Assembly: GCF_963675165.1 (NCBI RefSeq) | Contig: NC_087377.1 | Span: forward strand, 6,589,122-6,653,121 | From: Halichondria panicea | Taxonomy: Eukaryota > Porifera > Demospongiae > Suberitida > Halichondriidae | Length of the DNA stretch: 64,000 bases | Direction of reading: 5' to 3' | In this document: one piece after another, positions 1 to 9,907 of the stretch | How the letters are laid out: each line of letters starts with the position of its first letter | Numbering within the stretch: position 1 is the first letter of the stretch | Position numbers and translations under genes: made by a program | Notes under the pieces: model-generated | What the model was told of the DNA's origin: nothing | The model's database searches: none | Seen by the model: the letters and a program-made list of their open reading frames with translations, nothing else

Positions 1-15
1 TAACACAAACATTAA

Positions 16-147
16 AACTGGGATAACCACCACCTGGTATTTCATATGCAAAGCTAGCGCTATTGGTGCTAGGGTATGGTTTCCTGACATTGAAACAGAA
101 CCCACGCTGAGGGCTCTGTAGCCAAAGAGACGCTCACTATACATGCA
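16..147. repeat. MITE fragment, same family as the element at 62.86-63.10 kb
   Basis: This stretch can be aligned by eye with the interior and right end of the element at 62861-63100. Both share a run like 'ATTTCAcATGCAAAGCTA', then 'GCTGAGGGCTCTG', and end in 'CACTATACA'. The left end of this copy is missing at the window edge or degenerate. No coding potential is seen. Positions 148-261 hold nothing recognisable. Confidence 0.5.
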
Positions 148-261
148 GTAGCACGATTAGATAGGTGGATGACAAATTAGAAAAACATAGTGGAATAACT
201 ATAATATTATAGAGAAAATAGGTGACCAATTAAGTGACAATTGAGCATTATTATAAGGACC

Positions 262-345
262 AGAAGAGACCCAATTAACGTTGAATGACTTGACCATTAT
301 CTCATGAGCGTTTTTGACTGAATAGAAAGTGGTCCTATAAATTAT
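262..345 (-). pseudogene. Remnant of the last exon of the Ig-CCP secreted family
   Basis: On the minus strand this matches the acceptor and first third of the last exon seen intact at 2920-3136 and 19186-19399 (acceptor TATAG|GACCACTT, then CATGAGAT...GTCATTCAACGTT). Indels destroy the frame. It is the leftmost of five copies of this exon and shows that the gene array once extended further left. Confidence 0.6.
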
Positions 346-541
346 AGCCTAGTCTTATATACATCCAGTCAAAAAATAACTTGTGCGATCCTCTCCGAAC
401 TATAAGAATTGTCAGAGATTTCCATAGATCTAATATATAGATCTAGCTATTACCAAACATCAGATTTTTCTTAGGGTCTGAGCTCTGCGACCGTCGCGTT
501 CACATTAATTCTCAACTGTGCATGTATACATCTATATACAG

Positions 542-733
542 TCAGTGGAACCTCTATTAACAACCACCTCAGAATAAAGGCCAGTTGCTATATAACGGCC
601 AGGCACTCAGGTCCCAAATGAAAAGTTTGTGTACAAAACAAACTCAGTCTCAACAAAGGCCACCTCTGTATAAAGGCCAAAACATTGTTAATTCCCCAAA
701 GGTGTCGATCCGTTATAGAGGGGTTCCACTGTA
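542..733. mobile_element. Short pogo/Tigger-like MITE
   Basis: The ends are inverted repeats: left CAGTGGAACCTCTATTAAC, right the reverse complement of TACAGTGGAACCCCTCTATA. The right end finishes in ACTG-TA. CAGT...ACTG ends at TA sites are typical of Tc1/mariner-pogo elements. The interior has no gene. Positions 346-541 hold nothing I can identify. Confidence 0.5.
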
Positions 734-1030
734 TACACGCAGAGCATCAGTTATAGCTAGTCTGGGGCTGCAGATGTTATAAAAATTGTGTACTATAATT
801 ATACGGTAGCGAATTTCAGCGAATTTGTAATTAACGCTAAATTATGTCCACGCTAATAATTAACGAGCGTTTTGTATTTAATTGTTAGGTAGATGTATTT
901 ACGTTATGTTTAATTTTTAGGACGTAATGCGAGCTAAGGCTGGATTGTTCGAGAGAGAGATCTCGTGTAGAACTATAACTCTGTGTATCTGTATTTTGTG
1001 TGTTGTTTTTGTTATTAAACACTCATTGAA

Positions 1031-1225
1031 TACCGTAAAGCGGGTAATTTTCGGGGGACAAAATATTCGTGGTTCAGCAATATTGAGACATTTCGTGGGT
1101 AATATTTTCGTGGTTGCTGCTTGGATTGTAGGTAAAGGTAGGCAAGGTCGCTTCATTCGTGGTCAGACCTCCAACCACGAAAACCACAAATATTTTGCCC
1201 CACGAAAATTACCCGCTATACGGTA
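1031..1225. mobile_element. MITE, family with TACCGTATAGCGGGTAATTTT ends
   Basis: The left end TACCGTAAAGCGGGTAATTT and the right end AAATTACCCGCTATACGGTA are inverted copies of more than 20 bp around a 150-bp non-coding core. The same end sequence recurs at about 2426, 6452, 22934, 43848 and 51798, which defines a family. Mobilisation would require a transposase from elsewhere. The DNA between 734 and 1030 shows nothing else. Confidence 0.75.
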
Positions 1226-1440
1226 GCTAGTCCTATCTAGAGTGAAGGGCCGCTCGGTGACAGTGCTAATAATTATTTGCTGCAAATCCGCCAAAATTTG
1301 AACAGAAAAACAGAAATTACTAGTCTATATAATAGTGTGTCCATTTCTAAAATGAATTAGAAACAATTAATTGGTTACAACGACTTTACGTGACAATTGA
1401 AATCTATTGCTGCATGCTATGATGGACTCGAGCCAGCAGG

Positions 1441-1968
1441 TCATGGTAAAGTAGCGACCACCCTAAACTTCTTGACTGTGAGCGAGTGCCCTCCCCCTCC
1501 TCCTGCGTTCCTCATGAACCTATAGAAGTCACCAGGCTGTGCTAACTTGATGACAGGATCATCTCTTAACTCAGCATTTGCTTCCATCTCATCGTGCTCA
1601 GCAATCCCAAACACTCGTCTTTTTTCTGCCACCACCACAGGAGAACTGCTTGTATTAATCTGTCTCATCAATTGCAGAAATATCTCGCCTTTTCGATTTC
1701 CGTAACCTTGATCTTTCCACACCACAGATAGAGAAAGCTTCTTAACAATACTTGGTAGGATAGGACCATCGAAATATAGTTCAGGTGCCCAGTGGCCTGA
1801 ACGTGGACCTCGTATTTCAAAGTCTTTACCGTGGACAATCATGAAGTGGGGAAGCACAGAGTGGAGACGATGACAGGTCTGGGAGAGTCTAGCTACATCC
1901 TCTGGGCAAAGCAAGTCAGCCACATGAGATAACACTAGATCTGGGAAGTCTTCAAACTGGTTTGCCAT
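1441..1968 (-). CDS. F-box protein
   Basis: A single-exon ORF of 175 aa. Residues 5-40 carry the F-box pattern: 'FPDLVLSHVADLL', a 'PEDVARLSQTCHRLHSVL' helix, and spaced Leu and Cys residues. F-box proteins bind Skp1 and present substrates to SCF ubiquitin ligases. The C-terminal part contains a basic, mixed region and a Gly5 run near residue 157 but no LRR, WD40 or Kelch repeats, so the substrate-binding part is unrecognised. The ATG was chosen because the F-box begins right after it. The protein is short for an F-box protein and could be one exon of a longer gene or a small intact gene. The family call is fairly safe; the specific role is unknown. Confidence 0.6.
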   Translation of the reverse strand: MANQFEDFPDLVLSHVADLLCPEDVARLSQTCHRLHSVLPHFMIVHGKDFEIRGPRSGHWAPELYFDGPILPSIVKKLSLSVVWKDQGYGNRKGEIFLQLMRQINTSSSPVVVAEKRRVFGIAEHDEMEANAELRDDPVIKLAQPGDFYRFMRNAGGGGGHSLTVKKFRVVATLP

Positions 1969-2326
1969 TCTAGCTATTATAATGCTAAGTCATCAGGTAA
2001 TTCCCCCTTTAGTGTCTACACATAATTATGGCTATTAAATAGCTAGACTTTTAAGCTACGCTCAGCTCCAGGTGAATAGATCATGTTTACACTGCATGAG
2101 AGCAGAGGCATGAGAGTACATAATACATGTACTTGGTGGCGGTGGCTTAGCCTCGAATATGTAGATATAAGGTCACCTCTAGCCTATAATTATATGTAGT
2201 AGTTTAGTGTCTGTAAGAGGGTGGTTAAAGTTATGCAAACGAGTGCTCTTGTTAGTACCACAGTTGCTGGCTCTAGTACTAACCTCAATACAGGCCGCTC
2301 ATGGTATCGAGGCTCAGTAGCGCAGG

Positions 2327-2353
2327 AGGAGCACATTACAGTAATGTGCTCCT
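2327..2353. repeat. 27-bp perfect palindrome
   Basis: Arms AGGAGCACATTAC and GTAATGTGCTCCT flank a single A. This DNA can form a hairpin. No adjacent coding sequence explains it. Confidence 0.7.
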
Positions 2354-2425
2354 GTTCTAACCTTCACAGTTGCCTTAACATGATTATTCGAGACTAAGCT
2401 GCTGTCACCAACAATACTGTAATAA

Positions 2426-2616
2426 TTATAGCAGGTAATTTTCGTGGTGTAAAAATTTCGTTCGAAAATGGTGAGAAAAATTTCGTTTGACTTCATTGCC
2501 TGCACTGCATTGCATGCGTTCCAGTAAGCCACGCCTACGTTTTCGTGGGGGTCAGCTTGCCCACGAAAATAACGAATATTTTACCGCATGAAAATTACCC
2601 GCTATATGGTGCTAAA
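2426..2616. mobile_element. MITE, TACCGTATAGCGGGTAATTTT family, worn copy
   Basis: The right end reads GAAAATTACCCGCTATA and the left end 'AGCAGGTAATTTTCGTGG'. The outermost left bases are degraded. It lies between the F-box gene and the first secreted-family gene. 1969-2426 and 2617-2919 otherwise hold nothing recognised. Confidence 0.6.
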
Positions 2617-2919
2617 CACGTACTGCAACGTGGGATGTCCTATTTCTTGTCAGACCATATGCATATAATTATAGGCAAACAAAGAAAGGAAGTGGACGGG
2701 GAGAAGGACAAGGTACCGATGACCACCATGTACATAATTGTTTGAATTGCCAAGAACCCAGCTACATCGATCGGTCTATTTATAGCTTGCCTTCTAGAAT
2801 CGCACAGTATACAATCTGCTAAAATTATCAACATTATAATTCTGAACATTAATTTTACAATAATACATCACCAATATCTATGCATAATTATGTACGTCAT
2901 TGTCTTTTCAAGAAGAAGT

Positions 2920-4254
2920 TTACTGCGGCTTATCATTGCATTTCTTCCCACACTTTTTCGTGTCAGGATTAACTGCACACTCGGTATAGACATCGGAGGG
3001 TATAGCCACAGGGCAACTCTCGACAATGTCAACAACATACCACTGAATTTTGACAGATGGAGCAGTGGAGACCCAACGTTGAATGACTTTGACCATCTCA
3101 TGAGCAGATACATCTTCCAGGCCGATTAAAGTGGTCCTATATCAAATCAGAAAAACAAAAAAATTTAATGCACTCTAAGTAATTATTGTCGCGTATCTCT
3201 GATTACGGTATGTTTCAGCTAGTATGCCAATTTTCAAAGGGAAACAAGCTGTAAGCCGTTACTATAGCTGTGTGCAATGCTTGCTTATTATCTTAGTCAA
3301 TAATGTTTACCTAAAGTGGGCCTCAGTCTGGGATGAACGACAACTGAAAAAACTCTTTTCTACCGAAAATGGAGAGTGTGTCGAATTCGTGAAATTGGTA
3401 AGTGGCAGTAGTACTTCCTGAATGGCTCCAATGAAAGCGAGATTGACTTTATTGGCCCTTGATTCCTGTATAATCACAATCATTAGCAAAATTAATGTCA
3501 TGGTATAGCATCATCTGCATGCTATATAGCTCAGAATAATATTATGCCTTGAGTGAGGGGAATCAGTGCTTGGAAGTATAGCTCACCACCGAAATTTTTT
3601 TCAGAATCATGCATGGAACATTTGTAAAGATCTATAGCCACATTTGTAAAGACCTATAGCCATATACATGCAGCCACTTTACCTAAACCCCCTCTGTACT
3701 TATGACCATGCATGCACCATAGTACTTACTTCCCAATTCAAACAGCTACCCAAAATGGGAAGTGCGACCTGGGATCGAGGCTAGGTAAAACTGTGTGTAG
3801 AATCTTGTGCAACGTTTGCCACTATTACTCAAGTGCCTAGACGGCATGCAGTTATACCACACTATCATTGATACAGTAACCTTGCATTTTACTGAGCATA
3901 TACGATGTTATCCTAAGCCCCCAGATACCGGGGGGATATTAGCGCATGCGCAAGCAGTCGATACCAGGCCCACTTCCCTAAGTGAAGTGGGAAGTGCGAC
4001 CTGGGATCGAGGCTAGGTAAAACTGTGTGTAGAATCTTGTGCAACGTTTGCCACTATTACTCAAGTGCCTAGACGGCATGCAGTTATACCACACTATCAT
4101 TGATATAGTGACATTGAATGCAAGGTTACTGATTGCAGCTAGCATGCATGTGAAGCAGAAGCATCCACTGTAAACGATATATGTCCTTACCTAAACCATT
4201 CACAGCTAGAATGCAGCTCCCAATGAGCACCAAAAGAATCAGTGCTGTCTTCAT
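2920..4254 (-). pseudogene. Truncated member of the secreted Ig-CCP family (signal peptide and C-terminal module only)
   Basis: Three exons match the full-length paralogues. The signal-peptide exon is 4254-4191 (starts MKTALILLVLIGSCILAVNG). The penultimate exon is 3465-3311 and the last exon 3136-2920; these two join in phase and have no internal stop. The Ig and both CCP exons are absent. The linker exon survives only as its 3' end and donor near 3725-3755, with its 5' part replaced by a repeat. Exon 1 ends in phase 1 whereas the penultimate exon starts in phase 0, so direct splicing would break the frame. It is therefore probably non-functional, or it needs an exon I cannot see. The C-terminal exon itself is intact, including the four-Cys tail lost in the 9.9-kb paralogue. 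A TATA box (4335-4342) is preserved. Confidence 0.55.
3756..4105. repeat. 118-bp direct repeat, two copies 232 bp apart
   Basis: 3756-3873 and 3988-4105 are almost identical by eye (starting TGGGAAGTGCGACCTGGGAT). The second copy starts inside an imperfect hairpin (about 3959-4011: CGATaCCAGG...ACTTCCC / GGGAAGT...CCTGGgATCG). The repeat overlaps the ruined linker exon of the truncated family member. Confidence 0.8.
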
Positions 4255-4334
4255 GTTTTGCTGAAATCACTGAGTCCTGCTGAAATCCCTACTCAAAGTT
4301 TAATGTAGACTGCATGCGGCAGTGTCAACCTGTG

Positions 4335-4342
4335 CTTTTATA
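4335..4342 (-). promoter_or_regulatory. TATA box of the truncated family member
   Basis: TATAAAAG on the minus strand, about 80 bp before the ATG. The same box in the same context (TATAAAAGCAC) occurs before the 14.5-kb and 24.3-kb paralogues. Confidence 0.55.
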
Positions 4343-5228
4343 CCCATTGCCAATAATCATTTATTATTTGCACCATAAATTATCATGAATGACATCTATC
4401 TAGGAGGATGACCATATCCTGTTGTCGTTTTCGCCCACACAAGATTCCAATGCAAAAAGGGAGTATTATAAATCTATCATCTGCATAACTTTGTAGTTTA
4501 TACTAGCAGGTAGTCTTATTCATTTATAGCAGCAGCCTGCACAATCATGATGTGTATTACAATCTGCCTGCATTATACACATTGTATTATCAAATGACAA
4601 TAATTATTTCCTTATGTGAATTACTATTCATGGACTATACCTATCACACATATATACATGCATATATACACAAATAAACTAGCTGTGCAGCGGTCTGTTT
4701 CCAGATCTTGCCTAAATTTCTATGCAGAGATCTTGAACAGGAGTGAAAGGTGGAGAACACTTCTAAAAGGCTAAATCTACTGCATGCATGGTTGTACCGC
4801 ACTACAGGTGCTAAAGCCTCGGTGTAATTCAACTTTGCACGCAGGAAAGAATGAAATGATAGAGTGTGATTGTCGCTAAAAGGATATTAAAAGTTTCAAA
4901 CAAAAACACGCTGCATAGACTATAATAATTGGGACTCTGAGTTAGGAATGTGCAGCCTTAATTGATGCAATAATTGGTGCTGCTCATTATAGATGTTGGC
5001 AGTGAAACTTTTGCAGCTCTTTTATCACTCTACATGCATGCATGGTAACTAAAAATAGTTGCACTCTATACTGCAGAGACAACTGTAAGTAGAACAGATA
5101 CAGATTTTGTAAACAAGCTGAGACTTCAATTGCCTACAAGTATAAGCAAAACTATATAGCCATAACTTGAAAATTATAAGCTTTAGTTTGAAAATCCACA
5201 AATCCAGTGACTCTAAGCGTACAGAAAC
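4343..5228. other. Intergenic stretch without a recognised gene
   Basis: It contains one unit of the upstream repeat (about 4426-4470, 'TTTTCGCCCACACAAGATTC') shared with the promoter region at 14.7 kb, and near 5159 a weak copy of the dispersed 'AGCCATAACTCGAGAAAGAA' repeat. No coding sequence is seen. Confidence 0.5.
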
Positions 5229-5436
5229 TACTGTATAGAGGGAATAAACTTTCGCAAAATGGATATGACACCGTTAGAAAGGTTTTCGCGGAATAGCAGC
5301 CTTTCTGCAGCATACATAATTATATGCATGCATGTGATATTAAATTCGTAGGTATAAATGTTCGCGATACATGCTTAATCAGCAAAAACCACGAACATTT
5401 ATACCCTCAAAACAATTATACCCGCTTATAATACGT
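5229..5436. mobile_element. Degenerate MITE with TACTGTATA / TATAATACGTA ends
   Basis: The left end (TACTGTATAGAGGG) and right end (CCCGCTTATAATACGTA) are imperfect inverted copies. Inner 'TAAACTTTCGC' / 'CGAACATTTATA' also pair. It is probably an old relative of the TACCGTATAG families. Confidence 0.35.
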
Positions 5437-5506
5437 ACCTATAATTATCTTCAACTGCATTGTTACAGTAACGGTTTGCTAGCATAGATATATATACGCA
5501 TGGCTT

Positions 5507-5560
5507 TGGTCTGGTGAAGCAGTACATTGGGAACAGTACATTGTTGCTTCACCAGACCAT
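5507..5560. repeat. Hairpin from inverted 14-bp arms
   Basis: GGTCTGGTGAAGCA and TGCTTCACCAGACC flank a short spacer that itself contains GTACATTG twice. The arm sequence is part of a dispersed repeat ('GTGAAGCAGTACATTGTAGA') also found at about 5770, 7743, 8045 (inverted) and 10740. Confidence 0.65.
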
Positions 5561-6038
5561 ATAGATAAAAGAGTAAGACCAACGCCATGCATTATACATG
5601 TATAGGTGCATGCATGCATGGCCTTTGCAAGGCCAATTGTGGTTTTGCTATACACTGCCCTCTACTTAGTAATTGCTCCATAGACAACATTACTGCATGC
5701 ATGCTATTTAAACCACATGTGTACCCTGCATGTGGCCATGCACCTACATGCAAATGGCTTCGAGTCTGGTGAAGCTGTACATTGTAGACTACTTCAAAGG
5801 AACTTGCATTGATGCATGTATAAATTTACCATTGTGTGTATACACCACATGCAGAGGGCCCTACCCAATTAACTCACCTAGGATGCATGATAATAAATAC
5901 CCATGCAATGGCTATGACCCATGGCCTACCACTGAATTTTAACAGAATGACCAGAGGAGATCCAACGTTGGATGACTTTAACGACCTCATAAGCAGATAA
6001 ATTCTCAAGACCGATTAAATTGGTCTTATATATACACA

Positions 6039-6338
6039 CAAGAGTAGATAAGAGTATACTTATAGAGTGTTGAACTGCTGTAGTAATTGTGGAACCGCAT
6101 TTGCCTTAGCGGTCATTACTGCATGTCGTCACTATATTCAATTAATGAGTGCTGTTAAGTAAACTGTGGTCTGTGGTTTGTAGCACTATAGGCGTATCAG
6201 GAACTGCGCAATCAAGCATGCATGTGTGGTTTCTGGGAAGTGTTGCTAACATAAGAAATAAGTGATGACGCATGCAGGAGCAGGCAAATGCTGCTACTAT
6301 AGCAGTTCAACACTCTTACTCTTATCTATATACTCTTG
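6039..6338. mobile_element. MITE with CAAGAGT ends
   Basis: The left arm CAAGAGTAGATAAGAGTATA... and the right arm (reverse complement CAAGAGTATATAGATAAGAG) pair over about 50 bp, including GAGTGTTGAACTGCT. The element at 24608-25062 starts with the same CAAGAGTgcATAAGA...GAGTGTcGAACTaCT and so belongs to the same family. Confidence 0.65.
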
Positions 6339-6451
6339 CTACATATAATTATATCAAGTCAGTATTTTTGGAGCTATAATAAGTCTCGTCGAGCATCTCT
6401 GATTACGGCATCGTTAACCCAATCCAATTTTAAAAGCAGATAAGCATATAC

Positions 6452-6636
6452 TACCGTATAGCGGGTAATTTTCGTGGGCAAGCTGACCTCCACGAAATTT
6501 TAACGTATAGACGTACGTGGCTTACTGGAACGTATGAATGCAGCAGGCAACAAGAGACTAACGAATTTTTACTCAAGAAAACCACCGTTTTCGAGTTGAA
6601 CAAATTTTTGACCCCACGAAAATTACCCGCTATACG
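6452..6636. mobile_element. MITE, TACCGTATAGCGGGTAATTTT family
   Basis: The left TACCGTATAGCGGGTAATTT and right AAATTACCCGCTATACG ends are perfect inverted copies up to the last bases. The core is non-coding. Confidence 0.75.
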
Positions 6637-6648
6637 TTTTACATGTAA

Positions 6649-6885
6649 TACCGTATAGCGCGAAATTTTCGAGGGGCTTAATTTTCGCGGATTTCGTGGG
6701 TTGGAATTCTACACGAAAATTAAGTCCACGAAAAGTGTTCGTTAATAAGAATTACCTGCTACATGCAAATATTTAAAGGCGTGGCTTCCGGTAAACAGTC
6801 ATTCCGCGAACATTGTGCAACGAAATGGCTTTTAGAGGCCAATCCACGAAATATAAGTGCCTCGAAAATTTCGCGCTATACGGTA
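6649..6885. mobile_element. MITE, related subfamily with TACCGTATAGCGCGAAATTTT ends
   Basis: The left TACCGTATAGCGCGAAATTT and right AAATTTCGCGCTATACGGTA ends are perfect inverted repeats. It shares the outer TACCGTATAGCG with the neighbouring element but differs inside, so the same transposase may move both. It lies only 12 bp from the previous MITE. Confidence 0.75.
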
Positions 6886-7235
6886 GTTGTACCATGGATA
6901 TCAAGGGTGTATTTGTACTACCGAGGGCAGTTGTATGTATTCCCCGAGGGCGCAGCCGGGAGGGTATACATACAACTGCACGAGGTTGCAGTGGACAACT
7001 GACTTGAAGAAACTCCTTTCTACCAAAAATGGAGTGCGTCAAATTCGCGAAATTGATATGTGGCAGAGCAATATAGATGCATAATTGAGTAGAATGGCTC
7101 CAATGAAAGTGAGCGTGATTCTATTAGCGCTTGATTCCTTGTTTCCTGTATAATCATATCATTAGCAAATGTAAAAGTAAACATATAGGTAGCATCATCT
7201 ACTATAACTCCATGACACCGATATCCTTGCTCTTG

Positions 7236-7488
7236 TAAGGCCACTCCAAGTGACACTCTGGTTTCTGGTCCTGAAGTTTTTCTAATTGCATGCGGGCGGG
7301 CGACTTTTCTCATTATGTCATTATCAATTTCACCTTACGAATGCAAATGAATATCATTAATTACACTATTTTGTGCCACATGGACCATTCTGCGCATAGA
7401 TAGAAATCCAATAATGAGATAGAAATCCAAGAATAAAATCTGATGCGGGCGGTGGACCAGAAACTAGAGTATCACTTGGAGTGGCCTA
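7236..7488. mobile_element. Inverted-repeat element (AGGCCACTCCAAGTGA ends)
   Basis: TAAGGCCACTCCAAGTGACA...TTTCTGGTCC and the downstream GGACCAGAAACTAGAG...TCACTTGGAGTGGCCTA are inverted copies of about 45 bp around a 150-bp core. TGCGGGCGG also occurs at both inner edges. No gene is seen inside. Confidence 0.6.
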
Positions 7489-8465
7489 ACTATAAAATTA
7501 TATAATATATAATTATACCACTGAAAAACAATTTAGGACTCATTTTTACAGAGGTAAGGATTGATACATAAGTCAAGTATGAAAGAAGACAAGTAGATTA
7601 ATGATATTCATAGCTGACAACCTTACACCTGCGTGCCTTTGATCAGACTCAAGCGCCATGCAGGCTGGTGGGTTTGCTACTGTTGTGCAAACCACTGTGC
7701 ACCCTGTGGCCATGCACCTACATGCAAATGGCTTTGAGTCAAGTGAAGCAGTACATTGTAGACTACTTCAAAGGCACTTGCATGATGTATTTACTATTTA
7801 TATCACATTGTGTACACAGGGGACCCTACCCAATTTACTCACCACTGATAATAAATACGCCCCCAATGGCTATGACCCATGCCCTGAGAAGCTCTTTTAG
7901 TACGTTGTATTGTATCTCATTCTGTAACTATACAATGCAGTTGTAGAACAGTATATACATACGACTCATCATTACAGTATACAATAATAACCAAGTATGA
8001 TATTCTTAGCACAACCTTATACACACCACTTTGAAGTAGGTCTACAATGTGCTCAGTCTGTTTCACCAGACTCGACTCAAGGCCATGCATGCAGTGTGCA
8101 TGCATGCCCACAGACTACAGTTGTGGTTTTGCTATAATTATATTATGTTATGCTCTAGACAACTGTTGTGGAAACCCCACTGATGTGAGTGTGCCCTGTG
8201 GCCATGCACCTACATGCAATGTCTGACTGCAACTACAACTACATACATAAAACTCTCTAATGTTAAGTTGTTGTTTTGTTTTGATTGATTGTTTGTCGGT
8301 TACAGGACTGCATTAAAACCCACACTACACTGTGGGTGCAGCATTTCCTGCCCAAATAAAAATGAAAGTTATCATCTATCTATCTTGTATGAGAACCCAA
8401 TTTTAGGAGTGTTGTTGCTGAAGTTGACTCTAATTCACAATGCAGGCATAGGGAGTGTCAATTAG

Positions 8466-8509
8466 TAGCCTCGATTCCAGGCCGTTAATGCGGCCTGGAA
8501 TCGAGGCTA
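8466..8509. mobile_element. 44-bp perfect palindrome flanked by 9-bp target duplication
   Basis: Arms TAGCCTCGATTCCAGGCCG and CGGCCTGGAATCGAGGCTA surround a 6-bp loop (TTAATG). Immediately outside, GTCAATTAG occurs at 8457-8465 and again at 8510-8518, as expected for a 9-bp target-site duplication. Related half-palindromes lie at about 2286-2317 and 3763-4014. It is too small to code for anything. Confidence 0.75.
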
Positions 8510-8666
8510 GTCAATTAGCAGTCAACAGAAGTCATACACACAGGGTTATCAATATACAAGGGGGCACTTCCAAACGACTTTTGCAAACTTTAACGTCAGC
8601 CAAGTTATAAACATATTATGTTGCTGCACACACGTTTGAAGAGTCTGCAAATGGCGTAAGAAAACC

Positions 8667-8803
8667 TAGCCATAACTCGAGAACGAAGCATTATTTTGCA
8701 AATCCACTAATTGCGATATAACTATAGAAACTCTTACACTTGCATGCACTTCATTTGTCATTGAGCAGCAGTAGCAGTCTACACACGCACGCACGCACGC
8801 ACA
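8667..8803. repeat. Dispersed 'AGCCATAACTCGAGAA' repeat with CGCA microsatellite
   Basis: One of at least four copies (also about 13447-13600, 19990-20600 and 60394-60640). It starts AGCCATAACTCGAGAA, continues through a 'TTGAGCAG.AGTAGCAGT' block, and ends in a short simple repeat, here ACGC at 8781-8803. It could be an old SINE or other short element. No RNA polymerase III boxes were confirmed. Confidence 0.5.
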
Positions 8804-8914
8804 GATGCAGGAGGACAGCTATACAATTTTTCAGTGAGCAAGCTATAACAGATTTGTATAATGATGTATAATGTGCGCTGTTGTGTGACTACATGTGTCA
8901 TATGCAATTAAATG

Positions 8915-9158
8915 CAGTGGCGGATCCAGGAATGTTGAGAGGGAGGTTCCAAAACAGTTAAAAAAAAAGGTCATCACTTTTCCTAAGCAATGAGCATGCG
9001 CATTAGAGAGCCCTGCCCACATATCAATTATGAAATCAGCCTAGTAACTACAGATCACGATCATTCAAGCTGAGTTGCTAGCTTGGTAAATTGATCTCCA
9101 GTGTTTCTTGCATGTGTGAAAGGGGGGGTTCCATGGAACCCATCTGGATCCGCCACTG
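8915..9158. mobile_element. MITE with CAGTGGCGGATCCAGG ends
   Basis: The left CAGTGGCGGATCCAGGAA and right TCTGGATCCGCCACTG ends are inverted. A further degraded end (CCTGGATCCGCCCCC) lies at about 9240-9257, so either a nested or a longer element is possible. A second family member is at 18448-18806. Confidence 0.65.
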
Positions 9159-9258
9159 AAATGGGTGTGGAAGTGGGCGTGGCCCTACACTTTTTGGCCA
9201 GCAAACCTGCTCTGTTCCACAACCCCACCTATGTAAATTTCCTGGATCCGCCCCCTCA

Positions 9259-9872
9259 CATAACATGCAACCTTTGGACGCGGTATATATGATCACACAA
9301 ACACAAATCTACCAACATGTCCGATCTTTGTTAGGGTTTCATCTAGGATAAAAACTTTGAAAGGGAAGATTCGGGCACGCCGCAAATTGTTAGGCTGCGA
9401 CCATTAATTCTGTTGACTACACTCCCTAATGCATCACAGTAGATCTAGTTATATAATTATTGCAGATTACAGACAGTAGATTCCTTTTGGTTGTGATTAC
9501 ATGTACATGTAGTTGAGCTAATTACATTAACCAATGTTCATGTAGTACTAATGTGATTATGTCATTATTTAACATATTGGGGGGGGTCACTCCTGACCTC
9601 CCACTAAAAGAAAAAAACCGTGCTTGTATTAGCTAAAGGCTATTATATAGTATAAAGAGTGGAAGTGGGCGCGATGAGAAGGCTAATATCCGATGACCAT
9701 GCACCACATGTTAACTTGCTTATTCAAACAAGATTCCCAAAAAGAAATGAGCTACATTGTGGTCAATAGCTTGCCTTTTTACAATCAGCATACCATGCAT
9801 GCAATAGATCTATACATAATAATTATGTAATCATGTACGTATTGTCTTTTCTACAAATGTTATAGTAAGAGT
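9259..9872. other. Intergenic stretch without a recognised gene
   Basis: AT-rich sequence with homopolymer runs. I see no ORF with codon-like structure and no clear inverted repeat. It forms the 3' flank of the gene at 9908-14526. Confidence 0.4.
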
Positions 9873-9907
9873 TTACTGCGGCTTATTGCATTTCTTTCCA
9901 CACGGTT

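Larger units (their letters stand above)
5925..7139 (-). pseudogene. Remnant of the last two exons of the Ig-CCP secreted family, split by MITEs
   Basis: 5925-6031 matches the last exon, with frame-breaking changes such as an early TAA in the 'GAGCAGAT' region. 6992-7139 matches the penultimate exon ('GAAGAAACTCCTTTCTACC', then 'GGCTCCAATGAAAG'). The order and spacing are those of the intact genes, but three transposons fill the intron (6039-6338, 6452-6636, 6649-6885). No signal, Ig or CCP exons remain. Confidence 0.65.

Noticed and set aside
917-1226. Overlapping ORFs of 79 and 99 codons on both strands
   Set aside because: They lie inside the MITE at 1031-1225 and end in its inverted repeat; no domain or codon pattern supports a gene.
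6763-7313. Several overlapping ORFs of 64-97 codons on both strands
   Set aside because: They are made of MITE ends and a shifted reading of an old exon remnant.
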